Part shown: positions 1-9,095 of the stretch, piece after piece
Position numbering within the stretch: the stretch's first letter is position 1
How the letters are laid out: every line of letters starts with the position of its first letter
Source: Bacteroidales bacterium
GTDB lineage: Bacteria; Bacteroidota; Bacteroidia; Bacteroidales; Paludibacteraceae
Direction of reading: 5' to 3'
NCBI GenBank assembly: GCA_012517575.1
Contig: JAAYUQ010000034.1
Span: forward strand, 18,095 to 82,094
DNA: 64,000 nt
The notes under the pieces: model-generated
The model's database searches: none
What the model was told of the DNA's origin: nothing
The model's input: the letters and a program-made list of their open reading frames with translations, nothing else
Made by a program: the position numbers and the translations under genes

Positions 1-359
1 ATGGTTCTTTGCAATTCGGGTAATTTGTCTATCAGTTGTTTCACATAGTTTGTCATATCTTTTTGTTCTATTAACTGATGTGGATTCGGCATAGTTGCTA
101 TCAGATTTTCATCAAGCGGAACGTCCCGATTCGGTTTTTTTGTCCGCAACCAGTCGAGACACAAATTACGCATTGACTTCATGGCAAAAGCCGTCAGGTT
201 TTGCACTTTATCCAACTGACTTCGATTTTCCCACAATTTGGCGTTTAATTCCTGTACAGCATCTTTGGCAGCTTCATCATTGCAGACAATGGATTTTGCC
301 ATCCGAAACAATTGATCGGTAAGTGGCAAAATAACTGAATTAAATTGTGCTGCATCCAT
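1..359 (-). CDS. ECF-type RNA polymerase sigma-70 factor, partial (C-terminus beyond window edge)
   Basis: Reading the minus strand from an ATG at 359 gives an open frame to the window edge, starting MDAAQFNSVILPLTDQLFRM. Residues about 20-90 look like sigma region 2: a DEAAKDAVQELNAKLW helix corresponds to the usual D-A-E-D-x-x-Q-E-x-F motif, followed by FAMKSMRNLCLDWLR. Near the edge, IDKLPELQRT is the start of region 4 (normally LPxxxRxVF). The protein is therefore an extracytoplasmic-function sigma factor whose last 50 or so residues are missing. No anti-sigma gene is visible because the downstream side lies outside the window. A terminator at 416-455 separates it from the gene upstream. 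Confidence 0.85.
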   Translation of the reverse strand, partial: MDAAQFNSVILPLTDQLFRMAKSIVCNDEAAKDAVQELNAKLWENRSQLDKVQNLTAFAMKSMRNLCLDWLRTKKPNRDVPLDENLIATMPNPHQLIEQKDMTNYVKQLIDKLPELQRT

Positions 360-415
360 ACGTTACTGAACTCTCACTAAAATTACCAAATTTGATTCGT
401 ATACTTATAAAGACG

Positions 416-455
416 AAAAACCGAATCATTTCTTACATCAAATATTCGGTTTTTT
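416..455 (-). terminator. Rho-independent terminator after the NlpC/P60 gene
   Basis: An 11-base inverted repeat (AAAAACCGAAT at 416-426 and ATTCGGTTTTT at 444-454) with a 17-base loop lies just downstream of the minus-strand peptidase gene. On that strand the stem ends in a run of T. It insulates the peptidase from the following sigma factor. Confidence 0.65.
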
Positions 456-509
456 GAGAAGATAAAGAGAATCTCTTTCGTGCGGGAAATATATTTATTT
501 GAAAATGAG

Positions 510-1286
510 TTAAATCATTCTTTTTATGGAGTGAAGTTTATGGGAGTAATTTCCTGTTTGTTCTGAAATAATTCCATGTTCATCAATCTTTTCGATTTTT
601 ACCCAGCCTGAAGCATGAATAATTTGATGGGCATTCATTAAAATTCCCACATGAATAATTTGATTTTCGGCATTGGCAAAGAAAGCCAAATCGCCGGTAT
701 GTGCCAGTGCAAGAGAGTTTATTTCTTCACCTATTTCAGCCTGCTGAGAAGCATTGCGTGGCAACATGATGCCGCAAAGCGAAAAGACAACCTGAACCAA
801 ACCGGAACAGTCAATACCCAATGCACTTTTTCCACCCCATAAATAGGGAGAAGAAAGGTATTGTCGAGCCAAAGAAACGATATTGTTTCCGGTTAAAGGT
901 TGTGGCATCCCTGCATCGGAAGGATGAATGACATATTGATATGTTCCATCTGTAAAGTTGCCGTTTTGATAGTTTCTCAGAATACTTCCTCCGGGAAGGG
1001 GAAAAGTATTTCCCTTTGTCAGATTTCGACAAAAGGAAACAGGTTTCAGAATACGGAAATTTTCAATATCATTGTGATTTTTTTCCCCATTTTCCGGAAG
1101 CAAAGAAATCATTTTTTTGTCAACCCAGCCGCAATAATTGTCTGAATGGTTGCGAACGTACAGCCATTGTTCCTTGCTTTTGAGAATCTCGACTGTTTCT
1201 CCAAACAAAAGTTGAGAAGTCATTTCACTGCATTCGTTGTCTTTTGCTCTTAAAGGGACAAGGCTCAAGGTTATAATTCCATTCAT
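510..1286 (-). CDS. NlpC/P60 family (C40) cell-wall peptidase with N-terminal SH3-like region
   Basis: This is a gamma-D-glutamyl-diamino-acid endopeptidase-like protein of the dipeptidyl-peptidase VI / YkfC type, acting on murein peptides. The N-terminal part (LFGETVEILKSKEQWLYVR, GWVDKK) is a bacterial SH3-like region. The C-terminal NlpC/P60 domain has the catalytic Cys in GIDCSG, His in IIHVGI and a further His in IIHASG; counted from the start used here these are Cys160, His212 and His224. The frame is open to an earlier ATG at 1340. I prefer MNGIITLSLVPLR at 1286 because family members begin with this strand. No signal peptide is visible from either start, so it may act on recycled muropeptides in the cytoplasm. 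Divergent from the HD phosphodiesterase. Confidence 0.85.
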   Translation of the reverse strand: MNGIITLSLVPLRAKDNECSEMTSQLLFGETVEILKSKEQWLYVRNHSDNYCGWVDKKMISLLPENGEKNHNDIENFRILKPVSFCRNLTKGNTFPLPGGSILRNYQNGNFTDGTYQYVIHPSDAGMPQPLTGNNIVSLARQYLSSPYLWGGKSALGIDCSGLVQVVFSLCGIMLPRNASQQAEIGEEINSLALAHTGDLAFFANAENQIIHVGILMNAHQIIHASGWVKIEKIDEHGIISEQTGNYSHKLHSIKRMI

Positions 1287-1563
1287 AAAACAACATATTT
1301 TAGGGTATTCGTAAAATTTATCAACAAACAAATTCTCCATAAAAAGGTTATATAAAATAACATGGAGACTATTTCATTTTTCTGTAAAATCTGTCAAACA
1401 GCACAACAAAAATAAGTAAATTAATGAACTTAACGGTTAATAGTAAAATTTTTTGTAATTTTCGGCAAATTTGAGATAGAGAAGAACAACTGTTTCGAAT
1501 TTTTCTGATTGTAATAGAAAAATTTGAAAGATTTTTTGTAAATTATATAACTTCAGAAGCAGA

Positions 1564-3603
1564 ATGAGACTAAAAACTAATAAGAAAAAGCTGCAAAATA
1601 TTTTTAAAATTTTGCTTGCATTGGTGGTAGTTTTTATAATTGTTGAACTTTATCCGCGTGAGAGCACTTTCAATTATCAGTTTGAAGAAGGGAAACCGTG
1701 GTCGTATGAGCTTTTGACGGCTCCTTTTGATTTTCCGATATATAAAAGCGATGAACAGGTAGAAAAAGAGAAGAAAGAAATTCTCAAGAATTTTACCCCT
1801 TACTTCATTCTCGATACGACCGTTATGCCAACTCAGTTAAAGAAATTTGAAGCCGATTGGGGGAAAGCCGGTAATATTTCTCCTTATTTACGTTCCTTCA
1901 TTGAAGGAAAAATGAAATCGATTTATTCAAAAGGAATAATTTCAAATGATGATTACAACAATTTGCAAAAATGGAATGTGAAAAGAATTTACCGGATTTT
2001 GCCGGGAAGAATTTCACAACTTGCTTTCTTAAATGAAATTTACACCCCAAAAACTGCTTATGAAGAATTGGTAAAGGATGGCAGAGAAAATGTTAGAGAG
2101 CTAAACTTAAACAATTATCTGGTTGAAAATCTTCGCTATGACAGCATTACTTCGGAAACAGCCAAAAACGAATTGCTGAAAAACCTCTCTCTCACTGTTG
2201 GAATGGTACAGACAGGCAAACGCATTATCGATAAAGGAGAAATAGTTTCGCCGGAAACTTATGCCATCCTGCGATCTTTGCAAATTGAATATGAAAACAG
2301 AAAGTCGGTATTTGAGCAAACGGCTATTGTTTCCGTTGGGGAAATATTACTGGTCATTGGTTTAATCACGCTGTTGATTTTGTATATTTATCTTTTCCGT
2401 CCGCGAATTTTGGACAATTTTAATAATTTGTTGTTTTTGTCGCTGCTCATTGTCCTGATTGTAGGACTTACTTCGTTGACCATTCGATATTCTTCCTTAA
2501 GTTATTATATTGTGCCGTTTGCCTTGTTACCAATCATAGTTCGTGTTTTCTATGATTCCCGTACAGCTTTGTTTGTACACATCATCACGGTGTTTATTGT
2601 TTCTTTAATGGTGGACAATCCTTTTCAGTTTGTTTTACTTCAGATTACGGCAGGGATGGTGGCTGTTTCCAGTTTGAAGGACATGACGCAGCGCTCTCAA
2701 CTCGCACAATCGGCTCTCTACATATTTTTAAATTATGTTGGCTTTTATTTGGCTTTTGAACTGATTACCGAAGGCAACTTGTCAAGAATAAATTGGGTGC
2801 CTATTTTCAGTTTTGCCATTAGTTCGCTGTTTTTGCTGTTTGCGTATCTGCTGATTTATATTTTTGAAAAAATGTTTGGCTTGTTGTCTGCAGTTACATT
2901 GGTGGAACTTACCAATGTTAACAGCGATTTGTTGATGAAATTTGCAGAAGTCGCTCCCGGCACTTTTCAGCATTCCTTGCAGGTTTCCAACCTCGCAACC
3001 GAAGCTGCAAAAAAAATCAATGCCAATAGTTTACTTGTTCGAACCGGTGCTTTGTATCACGATATTGGCAAAATGAAACATCCTGAGTATTTTACTGAAA
3101 ATCAAGTAGGCGGGAAAAATCCGTTATTGTCAATGAAATTTGAGGAAGCTGCAAGAATTATTATTGAACATGTGGCAAATGGAATAGAAATAGCCAAAAA
3201 AAATCATCTGCCCGATCAAATTATCAATTTTATAGCAACCCATCACGGAACAGCAAAGGCAAAATATTTTTATGTGGCATTTATAAACGAAAATCCTGGA
3301 GTGAAGCCGGATGAAAAGATTTTTTCCTATCCGGGACCTTTGCCTTCCACTAAAGAAACGGCCATTCTGATGATGGCAGATGCGGTGGAAGCCCGTTCAA
3401 GAACATTGAGCGAATATACTGAAGAAAGTATAGATCAAATGGTGGAAGACATAATTAATACTCAAATTGCTGAAGGACAGTTTAAAGATGCCCCGATAAG
3501 TTTCAGGGACGTGGAAACGGTGAAAAAAGTATTGAAAGAAAAAATAAAAAGTATTTATCATTCCCGCATAACTTATCCTGAAATAAAGACAAGCGAGAAA
3601 TAA
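1564..3603 (+). CDS. pgpH: PgpH-type 7TM-HD cyclic-dinucleotide phosphodiesterase
   Basis: The 679-residue protein has the PgpH/YqfF layout: one N-terminal membrane segment (about 12-30), an extracytoplasmic 7TM-HDED-like domain to about 250, a hydrophobic seven-helix block (about 255-440) and a C-terminal HD domain. Metal-binding residues are visible: His470 in FQHSLQVSNLA, His499-Asp500 in ALYHDIGKMKHP, His560-His561 in ATHHGTAK and Asp606 in MMADAVEA. PgpH proteins hydrolyse cyclic di-AMP, so this enzyme probably controls c-di-AMP and hence osmotic and wall homeostasis. The assignment to c-di-AMP is from the family, not from the sequence. It seems to be its own transcription unit. Confidence 0.92.
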   Translation: MRLKTNKKKLQNIFKILLALVVVFIIVELYPRESTFNYQFEEGKPWSYELLTAPFDFPIYKSDEQVEKEKKEILKNFTPYFILDTTVMPTQLKKFEADWGKAGNISPYLRSFIEGKMKSIYSKGIISNDDYNNLQKWNVKRIYRILPGRISQLAFLNEIYTPKTAYEELVKDGRENVRELNLNNYLVENLRYDSITSETAKNELLKNLSLTVGMVQTGKRIIDKGEIVSPETYAILRSLQIEYENRKSVFEQTAIVSVGEILLVIGLITLLILYIYLFRPRILDNFNNLLFLSLLIVLIVGLTSLTIRYSSLSYYIVPFALLPIIVRVFYDSRTALFVHIITVFIVSLMVDNPFQFVLLQITAGMVAVSSLKDMTQRSQLAQSALYIFLNYVGFYLAFELITEGNLSRINWVPIFSFAISSLFLLFAYLLIYIFEKMFGLLSAVTLVELTNVNSDLLMKFAEVAPGTFQHSLQVSNLATEAAKKINANSLLVRTGALYHDIGKMKHPEYFTENQVGGKNPLLSMKFEEAARIIIEHVANGIEIAKKNHLPDQIINFIATHHGTAKAKYFYVAFINENPGVKPDEKIFSYPGPLPSTKETAILMMADAVEARSRTLSEYTEESIDQMVEDIINTQIAEGQFKDAPISFRDVETVKKVLKEKIKSIYHSRITYPEIKTSEK

Positions 3604-3678
3604 CAACGATTTATTTTCGTAACTTTCTGAAGATAAAATTTATATTTTTATGTTTTAACGAAAAATTAAGTTCTGCGT

Positions 3679-4677
3679 ATGAAAACAAGAATTGCTTTTT
3701 TTGATGCTAAACCTTACGATGAAGCTTCGTTTCGTGAAAGAAATCAACAACATGGTTTCGAAATCAAATTTCATAAAAGCCATCTGAGTAAAGATAATGC
3801 TATCCTGACCAAAGGTGCCGATGTGGTTTGTATTTTTGTGAATGCTGAAGTTGATGCGGAAGTAATCGATATTTTGGTAGAAAATGGCGTAAAATTGATT
3901 GCACTTCGCTCGGCGGGTTACAACAATGTGGATTTAAAAGCTGCTAAAGGCAAAATTAAGGTTGTGCGTGTGCCGGCTTATTCTCCTCATTCCATTGCCG
4001 AACATACTATTGCTTTGATGCTTACACTGAATCGGAAAATTCATAAAGCATACACTCGAACGCGCGATGGCAACTTTGCGCTGGAAGGATTATTGGGATT
4101 TGAAATGAATGGAAAAACAGCCGGAATAATTGGAACAGGAAAAATTGGTAAAATTGTAATCCAGATTTTGAAAAGTATGGGAATGAACGTCCTTGCCTAT
4201 GATTTGTTCCCCGATACGCAATTTGCCGAAAAAAACGATATTCGATATACCCAACTTGACGAATTGTATCAGCTTTCCGATGTTATTTCGTTGCACTGTC
4301 CGTTGACCAAAGAAACGGAATATTTGATAAATGAAAATTCCATCAAAAAAATGAAAAATGGGGTAATGATTATCAATACCGGAAGAGGAAAACTAATCAA
4401 AACAAAAGCGCTGATTGATGGGCTGAAAAGTAAAAAAATAGGTTATGCCGGTTTAGATGTGTACGAAGAAGAAGGAGATTATTTTTACGAAGATCATTCC
4501 GATATTGTAATCGATGATGATATTCTGGCGCGTCTTCTAACGTTTAACAATGTAATCGTAACTTCCCATCAAGCATTTTTTACCAAAGAAGCTCTTTCGG
4601 AAATTGCCCGCATTACGCTGCAAAACATTCAGGATTTTGTGGATGGGAAACCGCTGGTAAATGAAATCACAGCTTAA
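3679..4677 (+). CDS. ldhA: D-lactate dehydrogenase (D-isomer 2-hydroxyacid dehydrogenase)
   Basis: Fermentative NADH-dependent reduction of pyruvate to D-lactate. The 332-residue length is typical. The Rossmann motif GIIGTGKIG starts at Gly149. The active-site trio is Arg236 (NTGRG), Glu265 (LDVYEEE) and His297 (TSHQAF), one residue off the classical D-LDH numbering. The stretch YEEEGDYFYEDHSD after the catalytic Glu distinguishes D-LDH from phosphoglycerate or glyoxylate reductases. It has its own terminator at 4699-4731. A TAACTTTC at 3620-3627 is a weak candidate promoter. Confidence 0.92.
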   Translation: MKTRIAFFDAKPYDEASFRERNQQHGFEIKFHKSHLSKDNAILTKGADVVCIFVNAEVDAEVIDILVENGVKLIALRSAGYNNVDLKAAKGKIKVVRVPAYSPHSIAEHTIALMLTLNRKIHKAYTRTRDGNFALEGLLGFEMNGKTAGIIGTGKIGKIVIQILKSMGMNVLAYDLFPDTQFAEKNDIRYTQLDELYQLSDVISLHCPLTKETEYLINENSIKKMKNGVMIINTGRGKLIKTKALIDGLKSKKIGYAGLDVYEEEGDYFYEDHSDIVIDDDILARLLTFNNVIVTSHQAFFTKEALSEIARITLQNIQDFVDGKPLVNEITA

Positions 4678-4698
4678 TAAATTCCAAAATAAAAAAAT

Positions 4699-4731
4699 AG
4701 AGTGTTTCAAGCGGAACACTCTTCTTGTTTC
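4699..4731 (+). terminator. Terminator after ldhA
   Basis: AGAGTGTT (4699-4706) pairs with AACACTCT (4715-4722), followed by TCTTGTTT. The arm sequence AACACTCT recurs at about 4741-4748. Confidence 0.6.
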
Positions 4732-4976
4732 CGATTTGCAACACTCTAAAAAATTTTACAAACACTTTGGTAAACTACAGTTTATTCTTGTCCTTTTTGA
4801 AAAGTTTGGATCTTGAGCTATGCGCCTTATTTTGAGTTTCTTAAATAGTCAAACCTTAAAAATCCACACTTTAACGACAAACTCATAAAATTTCATTTTC
4901 AAAAAAAACAGGAAAAGAAACAACGAATTTATATGAAAGCGTTTCTGGAATCTACCACCCCAGCCCATCAAATCGA

Positions 4977-5003
4977 CCTCCCCCAGCCCCTCCAAAGGAG
5001 GGG
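4977..5003. repeat. 27-bp palindromic repeat, copy R1 (outer left)
   Basis: Contains a perfect hairpin CCCCTCC-AAA-GGAGGGG at 4987-5003, preceded by CCTCCCCCAG. It matches copy R2 (5089-5115) at 25 of 27 positions in the same orientation, and matches the reverse complement of copy R3 (5578-5604) at 22 of 27. R1/R2 and R3 thus form an inverted pair around the DUF559 gene. Confidence 0.85.
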
Positions 5004-5030
5004 AGTAAGAATGATTTAGTCCTTGTTTAG

Positions 5031-5070
5031 TCCTGAAATAGGTTTACAAAAAAGTAAACAGTATTCAGGA
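5031..5070. repeat. Imperfect inverted repeat between R1 and R2
   Basis: A 17-base arm beginning TCCTGAAAT and ending GTTTAC (5031-5047), a six-A loop, and a second arm from GTAAAC to TATTCAGGA (5054-5070). The inner six and outer seven base pairs are perfect and the middle is mismatched. It looks like a hairpin or a relic of a short mobile element. No coding capacity. Confidence 0.5.
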
Positions 5071-5088
5071 TTATAAACAAAAAATCCA

Positions 5089-5115
5089 CCACCCCCAGCT
5101 CCTCCAAAGGAGGGG
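5089..5115. repeat. 27-bp palindromic repeat, copy R2 (inner left)
   Basis: Same orientation as R1, with the stem CTCCTCC-AAA-GGAGGGG at 5099-5115 (one G-T pair). On the minus strand it lies about 30 bases after the DUF559 stop and is followed by a T-rich run, so it could also terminate that gene. Confidence 0.8.
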
Positions 5116-5146
5116 AGGAAGAGTTTAGCGCCTTTGTTCTGATCAG

Positions 5147-5506
5147 CTATTTACGGGCATCCAATGTTTCTTTTATTTGAATGGCTACATACTCTGGATT
5201 TGACAACACTTCTTCGTTTGTAAATCGAATAACTTTATATCCCTTTTCATTCAACGTATTTGTACGCAACTCATCATATTCTTTTTGCTGTAAATGTATT
5301 TTTCCGTCAATTTCAATAACAACTTTCGCAGAAAGGCAAACAAAGTCTGTAATAAAATTATCAATGATATGCTGTCTGCGAATTCTGTAACCGGTTTTCT
5401 TATTACGCAAATACTTCCACAACAACTTCTCAGCTTCAGTATAGTTTTCCCTTAATTCTTCTCTGATTGCCTTCAAGTATCTGTAATTGTATAAATCGGC
5501 TGTCAC
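5147..5506 (-). CDS. DUF559 domain protein (Vsr-like / PD-(D/E)XK-type nuclease fold)
   Basis: The 119 residues are almost entirely a DUF559 domain: TEAEKLLWKYLRNKK at 24-38, then RRQHIIDNFITDFVC and VVIEIDGKIH, whose Asp and Glu-x-Asp residues correspond to the predicted metal site of this endonuclease-like family. The biological role is unknown. The start used is a GTG at 5506. The same frame is open and protein-like upstream to 5572 (ending KNDRPGY), and beyond a TAA at 5573-5575 it reads on through repeat R3 to an ATG at 5665. The annotated protein may therefore be a truncated form of a longer ORF. It is flanked on both sides by the palindromic repeats R1/R2 and R3, suggesting a small mobile or formerly mobile unit. 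No partner gene is visible. Confidence 0.8.
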   Translation of the reverse strand: MTADLYNYRYLKAIREELRENYTEAEKLLWKYLRNKKTGYRIRRQHIIDNFITDFVCLSAKVVIEIDGKIHLQQKEYDELRTNTLNEKGYKVIRFTNEEVLSNPEYVAIQIKETLDARK

Positions 5507-5577
5507 ATAGCCCGGTCTGTCGTTTTTAAACTCCTTGCCGTCAACTTCATTATCCGATCTAATTTCTCTGTCTTATT

Positions 5578-5604
5578 CCTCTCCTTTGGAAGGGTTAGGA
5601 GAGG
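5578..5604. repeat. 27-bp palindromic repeat, copy R3 (right, inverted)
   Basis: CCTCTCC at 5578-5584 pairs with GGAGAGG at 5598-5604. It is the inverted partner of R1 and R2 (22 of 27 matches to the reverse complement of R1). In the minus-strand frame of the DUF559 gene this repeat reads TSPNPSKGEE and then meets a TAA at 5573-5575. Confidence 0.8.
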
Positions 5605-5712
5605 TAATATTTCCATTTTCCGTAGTTGCATTTTCATTAGGTTGAGTCTGAAGTCCTGCATCCATTGTTGATTCATAATATTATAGTCGCTCCTTATATG
5701 GTTAAGTGTCAA

Positions 5713-6037
5713 TTATTTCTAAGCAGAAAGGTTATAAAATTTTTGTGGAAAAATAATCGAAAAAATGAAACAAAAAATCTCTTCTTTGAGTTTCTCCTGT
5801 CATTTTTTGCTGTATTTTATACTGTAAAGATGCAAATTCCTGTAATTATAAACAAACTATTTTACACCTATTTTGTTGATATTTAGTTAAATGAAATAAA
5901 TTCAAGGAACGACTAAATAACAAAATTTTAAAAACTGGTTAACGTTATTTAGGCATTAACAACTCTCCACTCTCCACTCAATATTCCAAACTCTTTACTC
6001 CCAACTTTTCTTCATTTATTTCGAAAAAAAATTGGTT
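5713..6037. other. Non-coding A+T-rich spacer between the DUF559 island and metH
   Basis: No gene, RNA or clear terminator seen. A short tandem CTCTCCA-CTCTCCA-CTC run lies at about 5963-5979. The spacer follows the metH stop directly. Confidence 0.5.
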
Positions 6038-8890
6038 TTAGAAAAAATTTGGTTTCCGCTTTCGGGCTTCTTCGAGGGAAAGTATTTCGGTTTTTTGTAC
6101 TTGATTTTCACGAATTTCCTGATATTCTGTAGCAATCTCCGAAACAAAATGACTGCGTGTTTTTTCGTTCATCAATTGAGAAACAATGAAAGTATTGACG
6201 GAAGCATCTTTCACATAAACTACAGGTCCGTGATAATGTGGTGCAATTTTGACTGCCGTGTGAACTTTCGATGTTGTTGCTCCACCAATAAGCAAGGGAA
6301 CGTTGAGACCAGCTTTTTCCATTTCTGCTGCAACGTTGCTCATCTCTTCAAGCGAAGGAGTGATCAGTCCGCTTAATCCGACCATATCTACCTTTTCGTT
6401 GAGCGCAGTTTGAATAATTTTATCGGAAGGCACCATGACCCCCAAATCAATAACGTCATAATTGTTGCAAGCCAGTACTACGGAAACAATATTTTTACCA
6501 ATATCATGTACGTCGCCTTTTACGGTAGCAATAAGGAATTTTCCTGCCGAAGAAGCAGTTCCGGCAACTTTTTGTTTTTCTATCTCAGGCTGAAGAATGG
6601 TTACGGCTTTTTTCATGGTTCGTGCCGACTTTACCACTTGAGGCAAAAACATTTTTCCTTCTCCAAATAGTTTCCCAACAATGTTCATTCCGTCCATCAA
6701 CGGTTTTTCTATAATTTCCAGTGCTGTATCGTAAAGTGTCAATGCTTCTGCCAAGTCAATATCAAGAAATTCATCAATTCCTTTTACAAGCGCATGTTCA
6801 AGACGTTTGCCAACCGGAAACGACCGCCATTCATCTTTTTTGTCCGATTTTTTTTCGGAAACGGTATTTTTTATTTTTTCGGCGTATTCTATCAGTTGTT
6901 CTGTAGCATCTGCTCTTCGGTTGAAGATAACATCTTCTACTTTTTTCAAAAGTTCCGGCTCAATTTCTTCATAAATGGGTAAAGCTCCCGCATTGACAAT
7001 TCCCATATCCAATCCGGCTTTAATGGCATGATAAAGAAAAACGGAATGCATGGCCTCACGAACCATATTGTTTCCTCTGAAAGAAAAAGACAAATTGCTA
7101 ATTCCGCCACTGACTTTTGCATAAGGCAAATGTTGTTTGATCCAGCGTATCGATTCCAGAAAATCCACAGCATAATTATTGTGTTCTTCTATTCCTGTGC
7201 CGATAGCCAATACATTTGGGTCGAAAATTATATCTTGTGGAGGAAAACCTGCTTTTTCTGTTAGCAGGCTATAAGCTCGAGAACAAATTTCGATTCTACG
7301 GTTTAATGAATCGGCTTGTCCTTTTTCGTCAAAGGCCATTACAATGGCAGCAGCACCATAGGCTCTCACTTTTTTTGCTTTTTTCAGAAAATCTTCTTCT
7401 CCTTCATTTAAGCTGATGGAATTGACAATGCTTTTCCCCTGAATACATTTTAATCCGGCTTCAATCACTTCCCATTTTGACGAATCGATCATCAGGGGAA
7501 CACGTGCAATTTCGGGTTCGGCAGTAATATAATTCAGAAAAACAACCATTTCTTCTGCTGCATTCAGCATGGCGTCGTCCATATTAATATCCAGCACTTG
7601 CGCACCATCTTCAACTTGTTTTCGAGCGATGTGGAGGGCTTCTTCGTATTTTTTTTCGTTGATTAGCCTTAAAAACATCCGTGAACCGGCAACATTGCAT
7701 CGTTCTCCAATATTCACAAACAAAGATTTTGAAGTCGATTCGATTGATGATATGTCTGCATTTCCCCGATTTTTGTTCGTTGAAAATTCATCCTTTGCGG
7801 AAGTAGTGGACTCAGTGTTATTCATTTGTTTCCATTGGTCAATTTCAAGAGAAATAATTTCCAACAGTTCCAAACCGCTCAGTTCCAAGTTAACAGTTTT
7901 TCCTTTGGGTTTTCTGACAGTTGCATCAGCTATCAGATCCTGATATTTGGCAATATGTTCCGGAGTTGTTCCGCAACAACCACCAATAATATTGACCAGA
8001 CCTTCATCGATGTATTCTTTTACTTGCATTGCCATTCTGTCGGGCGTTTCATCGTATTCACCAAACTGATTCGGAAGTCCGGCATTGGGGTAGGCACTGA
8101 CGAACCATGGCGCATGAGCGCTCATTTCCTGAAGATAAGGTTTCAGATCTTTTGCTCCGAAAGAGCAGTTTAACCCAATAGAAAGCAAAGGCGCATGTGC
8201 AACAGAAGCCATAAAAGCACGGACTGTCTGGCCGGAAAGTGTACGTCCGCTGGCATCGGCAATGGTAGCCGAAATCATTAATTCCACTTTTTTATTCAAT
8301 TCCGACATGGCTTCTTGAGCGGCAAAAATGGCTGCTTTTGCATTTAATGTATCGAAAATAGTTTCTATCAGCAGCGCATCCACTCCGCCTTCTATCAAAG
8401 CCAGCATTTGTTCCTTGTAAGCCGCAACAAGTTGATCGAAAGTTATAGCACGTGAAGCCGGATGATTTACGTCGGAAGGTAAAGAAGCCGTTTTGTTGGT
8501 TGGTCCCACCGAACCGGCTACAAATCTTGGCTTTTCGGGGTTTTTTCGTGTGAATTCATCTGCTGCCTGTCTGGCTAAACGGGTCGCAGACAAATTAATT
8601 TCTCTTATAAATTCGCCCATTCCATAATCTTCCATTGAAATTCGCTGAGCATTGAAAGTGTTGGTTTCAATAATATCGGCACCTGCTTCTAAATATTGAT
8701 TATGTATAGATCGGATAATATCGGGTTGGGTCAAAGAGAGTAAGTCGTTGTTTCCTTTCAGTTGCTTGTTCCATTGAAAAAAACGATCACCTCTGTATGC
8801 GGCTTCGTCGAGCCTGTATCGTTGAATCATGGTGCCCATGGCTCCATCGAGAATCAGAATGCGTTTTTCGAGAGCTGTTTTTAAATTCAT
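6038..8890 (-). CDS. metH: Cobalamin-dependent methionine synthase, lacking the C-terminal reactivation domain
   Basis: Transfers the methyl group of 5-methyltetrahydrofolate to homocysteine through cobalamin. Domains in order: homocysteine binding (1-325, zinc ligands Cys242, Cys305 and Cys306 in NCSFG and GGCCGT), a polar linker at about 355-388 rich in Asn, Ser and Thr, pterin binding (from [13 protein letters not shown] at 391), cobalamin cap (about 690-780), and cobalamin binding with DVHDIGKN at 793-800 (axial ligand His795). At 950 residues it is about 280 shorter than E. coli MetH: it stops at [11 protein letters not shown], exactly where the AdoMet-binding reactivation domain would begin. 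Short MetH forms with a separate activating protein are known in some bacteria, so this can be functional. No cobalamin riboswitch core is seen upstream. Confidence 0.93.
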   Translation of the reverse strand: MNLKTALEKRILILDGAMGTMIQRYRLDEAAYRGDRFFQWNKQLKGNNDLLSLTQPDIIRSIHNQYLEAGADIIETNTFNAQRISMEDYGMGEFIREINLSATRLARQAADEFTRKNPEKPRFVAGSVGPTNKTASLPSDVNHPASRAITFDQLVAAYKEQMLALIEGGVDALLIETIFDTLNAKAAIFAAQEAMSELNKKVELMISATIADASGRTLSGQTVRAFMASVAHAPLLSIGLNCSFGAKDLKPYLQEMSAHAPWFVSAYPNAGLPNQFGEYDETPDRMAMQVKEYIDEGLVNIIGGCCGTTPEHIAKYQDLIADATVRKPKGKTVNLELSGLELLEIISLEIDQWKQMNNTESTTSAKDEFSTNKNRGNADISSIESTSKSLFVNIGERCNVAGSRMFLRLINEKKYEEALHIARKQVEDGAQVLDINMDDAMLNAAEEMVVFLNYITAEPEIARVPLMIDSSKWEVIEAGLKCIQGKSIVNSISLNEGEEDFLKKAKKVRAYGAAAIVMAFDEKGQADSLNRRIEICSRAYSLLTEKAGFPPQDIIFDPNVLAIGTGIEEHNNYAVDFLESIRWIKQHLPYAKVSGGISNLSFSFRGNNMVREAMHSVFLYHAIKAGLDMGIVNAGALPIYEEIEPELLKKVEDVIFNRRADATEQLIEYAEKIKNTVSEKKSDKKDEWRSFPVGKRLEHALVKGIDEFLDIDLAEALTLYDTALEIIEKPLMDGMNIVGKLFGEGKMFLPQVVKSARTMKKAVTILQPEIEKQKVAGTASSAGKFLIATVKGDVHDIGKNIVSVVLACNNYDVIDLGVMVPSDKIIQTALNEKVDMVGLSGLITPSLEEMSNVAAEMEKAGLNVPLLIGGATTSKVHTAVKIAPHYHGPVVYVKDASVNTFIVSQLMNEKTRSHFVSEIATEYQEIRENQVQKTEILSLEEARKRKPNFF

Positions 8891-9043
8891 AGTCTTGTGA
8901 AAAATAGGTCGGAATTATTTAATTTGTCGGTTGTCATTATTTCCGCAAATTTAGTGATTCTGCGTCAATTCTCAAAAACAGCAACTTATCTTTAAAACGT
9001 CCTTTCTTCGTTTTTTACTCTTTCATTATTTTCAGATTTTCAA

Positions 9044-9051
9044 TATCTTTG
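9044..9051 (+). promoter_or_regulatory. Bacteroidota-type -7 element for gpmA
   Basis: TATCTTTG matches TAnnTTTG and lies 45 bases before the gpmA ATG. No strong -33 TTTG is visible. Confidence 0.5.
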
Positions 9052-9095
9052 TCATCGGTAAAAAAGTGAAACACTAACTTCTTAATAAGTAGAAA

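Noticed and set aside
4977..5115. Two copies of a repeat with about 85 bases between, as a possible CRISPR array
   Set aside because: Only two direct copies, a third inverted copy, no further units and no cas genes.
5503..5712. Open frame of 69 codons on the minus strand upstream of DUF559
   Set aside because: It runs through palindrome R3 in a different frame from DUF559 and has no protein-like pattern. The DUF559 frame itself is the better candidate.
8891..9040. Cobalamin or SAM riboswitch upstream of metH
   Set aside because: No cobalamin-box core or SAM-aptamer pattern is visible in the leader on the minus strand.
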